From Gaiellasilicea sp963802765 (GTDB lineage: Bacteria > Actinomycetota > Thermoleophilia > Gaiellales > Gaiellaceae): 64,000 nucleotides of DNA. This document shows, one piece after another, positions 44,328-53,994 of the stretch. Made by a program: the position numbers and the translations under genes. The DNA lies in assembly GCA_963802765.1 (NCBI GenBank), contig CAWDJZ010000013.1, positions 62,001 through 126,000 of the forward strand, read 5' to 3'. Positions within the stretch are counted from its first letter, which is position 1; every line of letters begins with the position of its first letter. The notes beneath the pieces were generated by a model, which ran no database searches, was not told the DNA's origin, and worked only from the letters and a program-made list of their open reading frames with translations.

Positions 44328-45541
44328 GTGATCGTCACTCTCTGCGTGGGATCGAAGACCGGCGGCGAGACCGTCCGGTCGACGAGCCGGCTGTCGACGC
44401 CGTCCACGCGGAGCCGCAGCCACGGCTGACCCGCTCGCGCGCGCACGACCTCGAAGGTCAGCTCGTCAGTCGCGTCCTCACGGGCCTCGGCACGAACCTC
44501 GCGGCTGCCGACGAGGAGCGAGACGGCCTGCTCGGGCCGCACCTCCGGCCGGCACGTCACCGTCAGCGTCACGTCGCCCTGCGGGTCGCGCGCGGCTGGA
44601 TCCGGCGCGACCGCCACGAGCTCCGGCGCGACCGCCAGCGCGACGGCGTTCGTCTCCCGCTCGTTCTCGTCGCCTGGACCTGCCAGGAGCGAGAGCGCGT
44701 AGAGGCCGGCGGGGAGGACCGTGACGTCGTCCGGCAGCCGCACCTTCGCCGAGTCGGCCGCCGTCCCGGGGAGGAGCGGCACCAGGAGCGGCTCTGGCAG
44801 CCGCCTGCCGACGAGCCTCGCCGTCGTCGCCTCCTCGAGGTGGCGGCCGCGGAGCGTGACGATCTCGTCCAGCAGCGCCGCCTCCTTGCCGCCCTCGGGC
44901 TCGGCGCGGAAGAGCGTCGGGAAGGGTGGCGCCGGCTCGGGGACGACCTCCGGCCCCACGTCACCCTCGCCGCGCGTCAGCACGGGCAACGGCGTGACCG
45001 CCGTGCGATCGCTGTCGATCAGCACGACCGTGGCCTGGTAGGCGGTGGACATGCGGTACTCGGTCTGGAACGACGCCCAGAGCTTCGACATCTCGTCCAG
45101 CGTCAGCGGCTCCGGGGTGATCCGGATCCGCTCCAGCTGCTCCCCGATCTCCTCGCCCGCGAGCGCGGCCTCGATCTCGTCGGGGTCGAGCACCGGGTGG
45201 TCGTGGAGGACGCGCATCGCCCGGCCGAGCAGCCGGTGCGAGAGCACCTCGTCGAAACCCTTGCCGTGGACGGTGACCAGGTAGTGGAGGTCGAGGGCGA
45301 GCAGCGGGCGTCCGTTCTCGAAAGGACGAGTCGTCGGCGGCTCGAGGTTGCTCCAACCCGTGTTCGGGGTCGCCTGATAGAGGAAGAGGTTGATCTCGTT
45401 CCTCGTGTCGTCGAGCGGCGCCTTCGAGGGAGGCGAGGTCGTGATCTCGGCGTCGGCGAGCTCCGAGTCCGCGTGGACGCCCGCGGTGAGCAGGTTCCGG
45501 ATCGCCGACGTCACCGCGGGGAGAGCGAGTGCGGTGCTCAC
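44324..45541 (-). CDS. DUF4255 protein (Pvc16-like tube/sheath cap)
   Basis: 405 aa from the GTG at 45541. DUF4255 features: ALPAVTSAIRNLLTAGV, then TRNEINLFLYQATPNTGWSNLEPP, PLLALDLHYLVTVHGKGFDEVLSHRLLGRAMRVLHDHPVL and ITPEPLTLDEMSKLWASFQTEYRMSTAYQATVVLID. The C-terminal part has Ig-like strands (VTLTVTCRPEVRPEQAVSLLVG). The cap protein ends the tube and sheath. It starts one base after the previous stop. Confidence 0.9.
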
Positions 45542-45542
45542 G

Positions 45543-46457
45543 TCAGTACCACCTCCGGTCGAGGCCGCGGCGCGCGAGCGCGAACTCGTCGAAGCCGCTT
45601 TCGGGGCGCGGCGCCGGGCGGTCCTGCGGGTCCGGTGCGGGAGGGCGCGGCGGCCGGACCTCGACTCTGCCGATGTGGACCTCGATCGCCGGCTCGGCGG
45701 CAGGCTCGCGGAGGAGAGGCGGCTCCCGGAAGGACGGTCGCGGCACCGGGAGCGGTCGATCGAGCACGGCTGCGGGCGACGGCGTCTCAACCGGCCTCGC
45801 CTCCGGCTCGGGCCGCGGCGGCGGAGTCACCGCGACCACCGGCGGCAACTCCAGGAGTGGCTGGAGCTGAGCTGCCACGGTCGGGTGAAGGTGTGGCGGC
45901 GTCGGCACGTCGGGCACGGCCGGAGGGGGAGTTGACGGGCTCGCCGTTCGCGGCTGGCTCGGCTCCGCCGCAGGGGCCTCCGGCTTCGGCGTCGCCGCCC
46001 GAGACGTCTCGAGCGGCGGCTGCGCGGCGGGGGCAAGCGCGGGCGGCCGCGGAAGCGCAGCTTCGGGCGGCGCGGCCGAAGGCGGCGGCACGGAAACGGT
46101 CGCAGACTGCGTCGGCGGGTGAGCCGGTGCCGGAGGCCGGACGACCACGGGCTCCGGGGACGGAGCCGGCTCCTCACGGTGGACGTCCGGAGTCGGCGGC
46201 TGCGCCGGAACCGCCTCGCGCGCCGCCCCTGGCGGCGGCGCGACCGTGACGGCTGCGATCGGATCGGCGACATGAACCGGCGGCTCGGGCCGATCATGCG
46301 CCTGCGCGGCAACGGGCAACCCCGCCTCCAGAGGGTCGAGCGGCGGCTCCGGAACCGCCTCCACCGGTGGCGGGAACCGCACGGCCGGACGCGGCGGCGG
46401 CGCCGCCGGAGCGAGGCCGGCGCTCCGGGCAACAAGGCCCTGCACGAAGCCGCTCAC
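45543..46457 (-). CDS. Proline-rich eCIS protein, disordered
   Basis: 304 aa from the GTG at 46457. A short N-terminal helix (VSGFVQGLVARSAGL) precedes about 220 residues dominated by Pro, Ala, Glu and Val (for example PPAPAHPPTQSATVSVPPP), and a conserved-looking C-terminal segment AIEVHIGRVEVRPPRP. Analogous proline-rich proteins with an 'IEVHIGRxEV' end occur between the tube and DUF4255 genes of other eCIS, but their function is unknown. It may act as a flexible linker or measuring element. Confidence 0.7.
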   Translation of the reverse strand: MSGFVQGLVARSAGLAPAAPPPRPAVRFPPPVEAVPEPPLDPLEAGLPVAAQAHDRPEPPVHVADPIAAVTVAPPPGAAREAVPAQPPTPDVHREEPAPSPEPVVVRPPAPAHPPTQSATVSVPPPSAAPPEAALPRPPALAPAAQPPLETSRAATPKPEAPAAEPSQPRTASPSTPPPAVPDVPTPPHLHPTVAAQLQPLLELPPVVAVTPPPRPEPEARPVETPSPAAVLDRPLPVPRPSFREPPLLREPAAEPAIEVHIGRVEVRPPRPPAPDPQDRPAPRPESGFDEFALARRGLDRRWY

Positions 46458-47248
46458 GTTCCCAGCGCCTCCGCGAGCTGCTTCAGATAGCGGCGCCGTC
46501 GGCGCGGCGTCATCGCCATCAGCTCGGACTCGGGCCAGTGGTAGTGGAGCCCCAGCACGTGAATCTCCCGCAGCAGCGCGTCGCCGTCGCGCCCGACCTC
46601 CCGGGCGAGGTAGTCGCCCGTGTCGAACGCGATCGTGAACGCATGTCCGCAGGCCGGGCAGGCCAGCTCGAGCTCGATCTCGGCCTGGGGATCGAGCTCG
46701 GCCATCAGTTCGTCGACACGCTCGGGCGGGTCGCCGGCGACGACGCAGCGCTCGAGGACGAGCCGGACACCCGCGTCGACACCGTCCCGCGCCGCCGCGG
46801 CGGCAGCCTCCAGGTCGCCGCCGTTCGGGAGCCGGAAGCGCGCCCCATGTGCCTCGTATTCGAGCCGTGCGTCCTCGTACGGCGCCAGCAGCAGGTCCTC
46901 TACCCGCAGCTCCAGCTCCATCACCTCGCCGCAACCGGGGTCCGGGCACGTCAGCAGGCACTCGAGCTCCTCGCCGAGGCTGAGCCGGCGCAGCTCCAGC
47001 AGCAGCGCCTCGCGGTCGCCCGCGGAGAGCGCACGCACGGCGTCGGCGTCCACGGGCTGCACTGGGCCAAGCCGCTCGAGGCAGCGCACCAGGAGCGCCG
47101 TCGTCCGCGCCGCCGGCGAGAGCCCCTCGGCGTCCTCGAGCAGGAACGCCTCGTCCTCGCCCGTGAGCGGGCGCAGGAAAGCGTCCTGGCGGCGCTCGCC
47201 GTCGACGAACAGTCCGCCAGGCAGGGTGACTTCGATTGCGGTCGTCAC
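46454..47248 (-). CDS. T4-like baseplate protein (PF12322-type) with zinc-binding cysteines
   Basis: 264 aa from the GTG at 47248. It opens TTAIEVTLPGGLFVDGERRQDAFLRPLTGEDEAFLLEDAEGLSPAARTTALLVRCLERLG, which fits the 'T4 bacteriophage base plate protein' family of eCIS. Four cysteine pairs in TCPDPGCGEVMELELRV and ACPACGHAFTIAFD suggest a zinc ribbon. The C-terminus LHYHWPESELMAMTPRRRRRYLKQLAEAL is typical. It may be a chaperone or wedge component. The start overlaps the tube stop by one base. Confidence 0.85.
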   Translation of the reverse strand: MTTAIEVTLPGGLFVDGERRQDAFLRPLTGEDEAFLLEDAEGLSPAARTTALLVRCLERLGPVQPVDADAVRALSAGDREALLLELRRLSLGEELECLLTCPDPGCGEVMELELRVEDLLLAPYEDARLEYEAHGARFRLPNGGDLEAAAAAARDGVDAGVRLVLERCVVAGDPPERVDELMAELDPQAEIELELACPACGHAFTIAFDTGDYLAREVGRDGDALLREIHVLGLHYHWPESELMAMTPRRRRRYLKQLAEALGT

Positions 47249-47776
47249 TACGTTGGCGGCTCCGTGAAGCTGATCTCGGTGGGCTCGACGACGTCGAAGT
47301 CGCGTTGCCAGCCCTCGTTCTCGAGCTTGATCGTCTGGATCGCGACCGCGTTCGCGTTCGCATCGAGGTCGGGCAGCGCCTGGTACTCCGACACCCAGCA
47401 GCGGAACACGTTGTAGGCGAGCACCTTCTGGCCCGCCTCGTTGTAGACCTCGATCGTGATGTCCTTGCGAAAGTCCTGCGAGCGACGTCTCCGAGCCGAG
47501 CCCGGAGCCGACGTTCCAGACCTTGTTCGCCCACTTCTCGAACTCGAGGTCGTGGGTGACGCCGCGCTCGAGCGTGATCGCGTCGTACTTCGTTCGGCCC
47601 GGCGACTTGTTCGACGTGCTGGGGTTCCCGCCCTCGCGGTGCTCGACGAGCTCGGTCGAGCGCTTGAGCGCCGAGACCTTGCTCACACCGGCGACGTAGC
47701 GGCCGTCCCACCGAACCCGGAACTTGAAGTTCTTGTACGGGTCGAACCGGCTGGGGTTGACACTGAACTGGACCAC
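47248..47776 (-). CDS. Tail tube protein (gp19-like; frame broken near 47475)
   Basis: From the GTG at 47776: VVQFSVNPSRFDPYKNFKFRVRWDGRYVAGVSKVSALKRSTELVEHREGGNP, then RTKYDAITLERGVTHDLEFEKWANKVWNVGSGLG. One extra base near 47475 shifts the frame; the continuation DFRKDITIEVYNEAGQKVLAYNVFRCWVSEYQALPDLDANANAVAIQTIKLENEGWQRD matches the family end. The length is 1 modulo 3. It forms the inner tube in hexameric rings. Only one gp19-type tube gene is present, where many eCIS loci have two or three; the RHH-Hcp gene is the only other tube-like gene in the region. Confidence 0.9.
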
Positions 47777-47788
47777 TGCGCCTCCTCC

Positions 47789-50104
47789 TTACGTCTCGAG
47801 CTGGCCCGCGATCTGCTGGATCTTCAGGACCACGAATTCGGCCGGCTTCAACGGCGCGAAGCCGACGACGATGTTCACGATCCCGCGGTCGATGTCGTTC
47901 TGGGTCGTCGTCTCCTTGTCGCACTTGACGAAGTAGGCCTCCCGCGGCGTCGTTCCCTGGAATGCGCCCTGGCGGAAGAGCGTCTGCATGAACGCGCCCA
48001 CGTTCAGGCGGATCTGCGCCCACAGCGGCTCGTCGTTGGGCTCGAACACGACCCACTTGGTGCCGCGGAAGAGGCTCTCCTCGATGAAGAGCGCGAGCCG
48101 CCGGATCGGGACGTACTTCCACTCCGACGCGCGCTGGTCGGCGCCGTCGAGCGTCCGGGCGCCCCAGACGACCGGGCCGAAGACGGGGAACGTGCGCAGG
48201 CTGTTCAGCCCGAGCGGGTTGAGCACCCCGTTCTCGGGGTCGCTCAACGTGTACGCGAGCCCGCGCGCACCGCGGACGACCGCCTCCGTGCCGGCCGGCG
48301 CCTTCCACACTCCTCGCTCGGTGTCCGTACGCGCGTAGACGCCGGCGACCGCGCCGCTGGGCGAGAACGCCCGCGTGCGGAAGTTCTGCAGCGGATCCGG
48401 GGCGAGGAAGTGGGGGAAGTAGGCGGCGGCGTTCTTGTGGCGGAGGCTCCCGTTGTCCGAAAGCCATTGCCGCGCCTCCTCGAGCGTGTCCGTCCCGGCA
48501 GGCAGGTCGACGATGCAGAACGCGCGGCGCTCCTCGCAGTACGCGATCGCGTCCGCAAGGAGGCCCGGATCGGAGACGCCCGGCAGGCAGAGCAGGTTGA
48601 AGATGTCGACCTCCTCGAGCGCATAGAGGCCCGTCTTCTCCGCCCTGCTCCCGCGCAGTTCGCCGGTCGTCGGCGCCGTGCCGTCCGCCCCCGGAATCGG
48701 GTCGGCCTGGGCCTGGCCCGAGATGCCGACGCCGAGCGAGTAGTCGGCGACGTTGACGATGCCGTTCCCCGTCGCGGAGAGGCCGAGGGGATCGGCGGTT
48801 GTGCCATCGGCGAACGTGAGCCGGGCATTCGGGTCGCCGCCCGTCTCGATCCGGAGCCGGTCGTCCACGAGCGCGACGCGCGCACCCGCGAGCTCCCGGC
48901 TCGACCCAGCCGCGAGCGCCGCCTGCACCTTCGCGCGTAACTCCTCGAGGGTGGTCGGCCGGTCGGCCGCGGCGGCCCACAGCGGCACCGTCTCCGGCCC
49001 GACCGACGTGGAGCCGATCTGCACGGTCACGCTCACCGACGCGTTCGCCGGGAGCGAGCCGAGGTTGAGACCCGCGAGCGACGCGCCGCTCACCGTGCCC
49101 GTCTGGGCCGGCCGCATCAACGCAGCCGCATCCGCCTCGCGCCCGCCGTTCGGCAAACCGAGCTTCAGCAGCACGGCGGCGTTGCGGAGCGAAGCGTTCG
49201 TGAAGCGGACGGACGACGTCTCTCCGTCCTCGCCCGACGTGGCCACGATCTGCTTGCCGTCCCGCTCGGCCGTGAAGTCCGCGAAGGCAGGATCGGCCGG
49301 CTTCAACAGCCGCACGCGCGCCTCGATGCGGTCGGCGACGTCGTCGATCCTCGCGTTCTCGTCCGCGCCCCCGATCGAGTCACCCGCGTCGAAGATGTCG
49401 AACTCGTGCGGCCCGTCGCCGTCGATCGTGACCGCGAGCCGCCGGCGATCGTCGTTCAGCTGGGCGAAATCCGTGCCAGTGAGGTCGCCGCTCCGGCTCG
49501 TGCCCTGCGCGGTGCTGACCAGGGTGGTCGCCGCCGAGTCGCGCGCGATCCGGATCAGCTCGGACGCGGCGTTCACCGTCGCCGGCGCCGCATTCGGCGC
49601 AAACTCGTTCATGCTCAGGTTGCGGTGAACCTCCGACCGGACAGGCGTGAGCACGCCGTTCACTTCCGCGAACTCGGTTACGGTCAGGTTGAAGAGGCTC
49701 GCCGGGTTGGCCGTGTCGTAGTCGACGTCGAGGCGGACGCGGTTGCCCCAGGAGCCTTCGCTCACGGCTTCGACGTCGAGCACGTTCTGCGCGCCACCGT
49801 CGGGGCCCGACCGCAGCGTGATGCCGGCTGCGGCGGCTCCCGCCGCCACGCGCACGATCCACGCCTGGGCGCCGCCGTTCTGGAAGTACTGCTGGACGGC
49901 GTGGCCGAGATCGCCGTCCGCGGACAGGCCGCCGAACTCGCGCTCGAAGTCGCCCGGGTTGACGATCTGACGCGCGCGGTTGGTGGGCCCCCGCGACGTG
50001 AAGCCGACGAACGCCGTCACGGAGGTGCTGACCGGGGTGATCGTGCGGACCCCGCTCGGGATCTCCTCGACGTAGACGCCCGGGTACGTGAGTGCTGCGG
50101 GCAT
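47789..50104 (-). CDS. Contractile sheath protein
   Basis: 771 aa. The N-terminus ALTYPGVYVEEIPSGVRTITPVSTSVTAFVGFTSRGPTNRA and the C-terminus (PIRRLALFIEESLFRGTKWVVFEPNDEPLWAQIRLNVGAFMQTLFRQGAFQGTTPREAYFVKCDKETTTQNDIDRGIVNIVVGFAPLKPAEFVVLKIQQ) are classic sheath ends that exchange strands in the polymer. The middle (about 120-450) is a large inserted beta-rich region, making it longer than minimal sheaths. It precedes the tube gene by 12 bp. Confidence 0.96.
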   Translation of the reverse strand: MPAALTYPGVYVEEIPSGVRTITPVSTSVTAFVGFTSRGPTNRARQIVNPGDFEREFGGLSADGDLGHAVQQYFQNGGAQAWIVRVAAGAAAAGITLRSGPDGGAQNVLDVEAVSEGSWGNRVRLDVDYDTANPASLFNLTVTEFAEVNGVLTPVRSEVHRNLSMNEFAPNAAPATVNAASELIRIARDSAATTLVSTAQGTSRSGDLTGTDFAQLNDDRRRLAVTIDGDGPHEFDIFDAGDSIGGADENARIDDVADRIEARVRLLKPADPAFADFTAERDGKQIVATSGEDGETSSVRFTNASLRNAAVLLKLGLPNGGREADAAALMRPAQTGTVSGASLAGLNLGSLPANASVSVTVQIGSTSVGPETVPLWAAAADRPTTLEELRAKVQAALAAGSSRELAGARVALVDDRLRIETGGDPNARLTFADGTTADPLGLSATGNGIVNVADYSLGVGISGQAQADPIPGADGTAPTTGELRGSRAEKTGLYALEEVDIFNLLCLPGVSDPGLLADAIAYCEERRAFCIVDLPAGTDTLEEARQWLSDNGSLRHKNAAAYFPHFLAPDPLQNFRTRAFSPSGAVAGVYARTDTERGVWKAPAGTEAVVRGARGLAYTLSDPENGVLNPLGLNSLRTFPVFGPVVWGARTLDGADQRASEWKYVPIRRLALFIEESLFRGTKWVVFEPNDEPLWAQIRLNVGAFMQTLFRQGAFQGTTPREAYFVKCDKETTTQNDIDRGIVNIVVGFAPLKPAEFVVLKIQQIAGQLET

Positions 50105-50117
50105 GCGTGCTCCCTTC

Positions 50118-50516
50118 TCAGCTCGTTGCGTATCGCGCGCCGCGGATCGCCTCGACGATCGTGCGCGGCGAGACCTCGCCCAACGGCGTCCGCGTCGGGC
50201 GCAGCTCGTAGAGGAAGGCTTCGCGACCGTGGCCGGCGACGGCCAGGACGCGGAGCCGGGGTCGCTCCTCGAGCACCTGCGCGACTTCGCGGAAGTCGTA
50301 GTCGGCGCCGGCGATCACGAAGTCCGCCCTGCTCGATTCGACCGTCTGCCGGAGCGCGGCACCGTGTGCCTCGAAGGGGACGATCTCGAGGTCAGGCTCG
50401 TCGGCGACCGCCTGCACGATGATCTCGCGCAGGATCCGGGGCATGTCGACGAGAACGATTCGGCTGGGCTGCACACCGGCATCCGTCTGGAGCGCCGATC
50501 TTCCCGCGGCCGCCAC
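50118..50516 (-). CDS. Degenerate receiver-domain protein upstream of the sheath
   Basis: 132 aa, or 118 from an internal GTG at 50474. The receiver fold is recognisable (RIVLVDMPRILREIIVQAVADEPDLEIVPFE, then RADFVIAGADYD, LRVLAVAGHGREAFLYELRP, SPRTIVEAIRGARY). At the phospho-acceptor position after strand 3 there is Ala/Gly, not Asp, so phosphorylation is not expected. It lies between a NarL regulator and the sheath gene with a 13-bp gap to the latter, so it is probably a locus-specific regulator or adaptor. Confidence 0.65.
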   Translation of the reverse strand: MAAAGRSALQTDAGVQPSRIVLVDMPRILREIIVQAVADEPDLEIVPFEAHGAALRQTVESSRADFVIAGADYDFREVAQVLEERPRLRVLAVAGHGREAFLYELRPTRTPLGEVSPRTIVEAIRGARYATS

Positions 50517-50585
50517 GGCACGTAAATGGACCGGAGGATCCGTTTTCGGTCCAGCGGACGATCCAGACCCCGCGGCTGCGAGGAT

Positions 50586-51218
50586 CTAGTCCGGGCGGGC
50601 GCGCATCTGCGCCGCGGCCTCGCCGCGCCGCTCGACCTGGAGCTTCTCCAGGATGTTGTGCACGTGGTTCTTCACCGTGGCGAGCTCGATCGAGAGCCGA
50701 CCGGCGATCTGCTTGTTCGAGAGGCCCTCGTCGATCAGGCCGACGATCTGCGCCTCCCGCGGCGTCAGCCGATCGGCGAGGACGGGCTGGCGCCGGCTGC
50801 CGGACATCTCCGTCACGCGGCGCAGCAGGAGCGCGCTGATCCGCGGCGAGCAGAGCGACTCGCCCCGGGCGACGCTCTCGACGACGTCCACCAGCTCGTC
50901 GAGCGACGCCTCGCGGGTGACGTAGCCGGAGACGCCCGCCTCGGCGCACGCGAGCACCTCGTCCTCGACCTCGCGCACGCCGAGCACGACGACGCCGATC
51001 TCGTCTCCCGCGGCGACGAGGTCGCGCACCGTCTCCTCCCAGCCCGTCATGGCGAGATCGACGAGGACGACGTCGGGGCCGAGGTCGCCGGCGGCGGCGA
51101 TGCTCGCGGCGGCGTCCGCCGCCGTTCCGACCAGCTCGACCCGGCCGCTCGAGCGCAGTCCCTCGGCGAGCCCCTCACGGTAAAGGCGGATGTCGCTCGC
51201 AACGAGGGCACGGATCAC
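50586..51218 (-). CDS. NarL/FixJ-family response regulator, probable eCIS activator
   Basis: 210 aa from the GTG at 51218. The receiver domain has acidic residues near the start (VASDIRLYREGL), the phospho-acceptor Asp54 in DVVLVDLAM, and GYVTREASLDELVDVV. The C-terminal LuxR-type helix-turn-helix is DRLTPREAQIVGLIDEGLSNKQIAGRLSIELATVKNHVHNILEKLQV. No sensor kinase is adjacent. It is the first gene of the eCIS run, read in the same direction, so it is the obvious candidate for controlling it. Confidence 0.9.
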   Translation of the reverse strand: MIRALVASDIRLYREGLAEGLRSSGRVELVGTAADAAASIAAAGDLGPDVVLVDLAMTGWEETVRDLVAAGDEIGVVVLGVREVEDEVLACAEAGVSGYVTREASLDELVDVVESVARGESLCSPRISALLLRRVTEMSGSRRQPVLADRLTPREAQIVGLIDEGLSNKQIAGRLSIELATVKNHVHNILEKLQVERRGEAAAQMRARPD

Positions 51219-51377
51219 CGTGACGCCCCGCCGGTGCGGGTTCGCTGAGCCGCAGCACCGAATTGGGAGCTGGAGGCCAGCAAATTCCTCTCCGCCGCCG
51301 ATTCGCTACCTGCTGGCGAGCATCCCACCGGGCGCAGGTTGCGTCAAGACCTGGCGGCGACGCAAACGTCGAGCTGC

Positions 51378-51587
51378 TCAGCCCCCGGCGTTGCGGGCGA
51401 TCTCCGCCTCGGACGGTCGCATCATCATGTAGACGAGCAGCCCGATGAACGGGAGGATCAGCATGATGATCGCCCATGCCGCCCGCGCGGAGCTGGAGAG
51501 ATCGGGGCGCCGGAACAGGTCGAACAACGCGCGCACCCAGAGGACGAGAAAGAGGACCACGGCGGCGATGATCAGTAGGCGCACCAC
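51378..51587 (-). CDS. Small PLDc_N-type membrane protein
   Basis: 69 aa: an N-terminal helix (LLIIAAVVLFLVLWVRALFDLFRRP), a short loop (SSSARAAWAIIMLILPFIG) and a second helix (LLVYMMMRP), then a charged tail. This is the layout of PLD nuclease N-terminal (PLDc_N) small membrane proteins of actinobacteria. Divergent from mutS2, with 33 bp between; the 159 bp to the response-regulator gene hold that gene's promoter. Confidence 0.72.
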   Translation of the reverse strand: MVRLLIIAAVVLFLVLWVRALFDLFRRPDLSSSARAAWAIIMLILPFIGLLVYMMMRPSEAEIARNAGG

Positions 51588-51620
51588 GATGGTGCGAGCT
51601 TACCGTCCTACACTCGTGCC

Positions 51621-53994
51621 GTGAACCCCGGTGCTCTCGACGTGCTCGAGTTCCCGGCGATCCGGGAGCGGACCGCCGCCGCTGCGGCGACCGACCGCGG
51701 CGCGGAGCTCGCGCGCGCGCTCACGCCCTCACCGGATCCCGGCGAGGTCACGCACCGACAGGCGCTCACCGGGGAGGCGATCGCGCTGCTCGTCACATCA
51801 GCCGAGCCGCCGCTCGACGGGATCCGGGACGTGCGCGAGCCGGCCTCCCACGCGGCGCTCGGTGGCACGGTGGCAGCCGCGGCACTCCGACACGTCGCCG
51901 ACACGATCTCGGGTGCTCTACGCGTGCGCGCAGCGCTCGACGAGCAGGACGCGCCGCTCCTGCGCGGGCTTGCGGCGGACATCGAGCCGGCGCTGCGCCC
52001 GATTGCAGAGTCGATCGACCGCGCCGTGGAGCAGGACGGCTCCGACCTGCGCGACAACGCCTCGCCGAAGCTCCGCAAGCTGCGGGGGGAGCTCCGGACC
52101 GGCCGGCAACGCGTCGCCGACAAGCTCGAGCAGCTCGTGCGGCGAAGCGGCATCCGCGAGCATCTCCAGGAGGATTTCGTGACGCAGCGCGCCGGCCGCC
52201 CCGTGCTCGCGGTGAAGGCGAGCTCCCGAAGCAGCGTCCCCGGGATCGTCCACGACAGCTCCGACTCGGGCCAGACGCTCTTCGTCGAGCCGTTCGAGGT
52301 CGTCGAGCTCTCGAATCGCCAGTCGGAGGCCGCCGGCGCCGAGCGCGAGGAGGCCGAGCGGATCCTGCGCGAGCTCTCGAGTGCCGTCGGCGAGCAGGCC
52401 GACGCCGTCACCGCAGCGGTCGAGGCGACCGGCCGGATCGACCTGGTGCTCGCCATGGGGACGGTCTCGCGGACCTGGCGCGGCGCGCCCGTCGAGATCG
52501 CAGACGAGGTGCGGCTGGTCGGCCGCGCGCCACCCGCTCCTCGACCCGAAGACGGCGGTGCCGATCGACCTCGACCTCGGCAGCCTGCGCGCGCTCGTGA
52601 TCAGCGGCCCGAACACGGGCGGCAAGACCGTGGCGCTGAAGACGCTCGGCCTGGCCGCCCTGCTACACCAGTCCGGGCTCCGGCCGCCGGCCGAGCTCGC
52701 CGCACTGCCGGTCTTCGACGCCGTGCTCGCGGACATCGGCGACCGGCAGTCGATCGAGATGAGCCTCTCCACCTTCTCCGGGCACGTCGCGAGCATCGTC
52801 GCGATCCTGCGCGCAGCCGGGGAGCGCTCGCTCGTGCTCCTGGACGAGCTCACCTCGGGCACCGATCCCGTCGAGGGGTCGGCGCTCGCGCAGGCGCTCG
52901 TGGCCCGGTTGGCCGCGCAGGCGCGGCTCACCGTCGTGACGACGCACTTCCCCGAGCTGAAGGAGTGGGCGAGCGCGACCGACGGCGTCGCCAACGCGGC
53001 CACCGGCTTCGACCCGGAGACGCACGCGCCGCTCTACCGCATCGCCCTCGGCCGCCCCGGGACGTCGCACGCGCTCCAGACCGCCGAGCGGCTCGGCCTG
53101 GACGCCGCAATCGTCGACGATGCGCGCGACCGCGTCGCGCCCGAGCGACTCCGGATGCAGGAGCTCCTCGCCGAGGCCGAGGCGGCCGAACGCGCCGCCG
53201 CGGACGAGCGCGCCGCCGCCCGGGCGGAGCGCCGGGAAGCGGACGCGCTCGCCGAGCGGGCCCGCGAGCGGGAGGCCGAGCTCGCAGCCGAGATCGCGGC
53301 GGTCAAGGCCTCGGCGGCAGCCGAGCGGGAACGTGCCGCCGCCGATGCGTACGCGGAGCTCCGGGCCGCGCGCGCTGAGCTCGAGTCGCTGCGGGAGGAG
53401 ATCCGGGTGGCGCGCCGGCGCGACCGGGAGTCGAGGCGGTCGGCGCCGGCGGCGCGCGAGCGAGACCGACGGCTCGGCGCCGCCTCCGACCGCGCGGAGG
53501 CAGCCGAGCGTGCGATCCAGGCCTTCGACGCGCCGCTGCCGCTCACCGGGCCGCTCGCCGCCGGGGATCCGGTCGAGGCGCCAACGCTCGGCGTGCACGG
53601 CACGATCGCGGCGATCGAGGGCGACGAGGCCGAGGTGGTCGGCCCGGCGGGACACCGGCTCCGGGTGCCGCTGGCGCGGCTTCGCCCGTCGGCGCGCCGC
53701 GAGCCTCAGCCCGACGCTGCGGAGACGCCGGTCCGCGTGCTCGCGGCAGCCCGCGGTGACGTCTCCGACGAGCTCGACGTGCGCGGGCAGCGGGCGCAGG
53801 AGGCGCGCGAGGCGGTTCGTTCCTTCGTCGACGACGCCGCGCTCGCCGGGCTCCCGAGCGTCCGCGTCGTCCACGGTCGCGGCACGGGAGCGGTGCGCGC
53901 CGCCGTCCGCGAGGAGCTGGACGGGCACCCGCTCGTAGAGCGGCGCGAGAGCGACTCCGCCGACGGCGCCACCGTGGCGCATCTCGCCTCCTAG
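51621..53994 (+). CDS. mutS2: MutS2 family ATPase/endonuclease (frame broken near 52530)
   Basis: About 790 codons from the GTG at 51621. The N-terminal MutS-core reads VLEFPAIRERTAAAAATDRGAELARALTPSPD to the clamp VKASSRSSVPGIVHDSSDSGQTLFVEPFEVVELSNRQ. After one extra base near 52530 the ATPase continues: DLDLGSLRALVISGPNTGGKTVALKTLGLAALLHQSG (Walker A), LVLLDELTSGTDPVEGSALAQALV and VTTHFPELKEWA. A long coiled coil (about 53150-53520) follows, and a C-terminal Smr nuclease domain (ELDVRGQRAQEAREAVRSFVDDAALAG..., VVHGRGTGAVRAAVREEL). MutS2 rescues collided ribosomes or suppresses recombination. It converges on acVLRF1. Confidence 0.93.
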
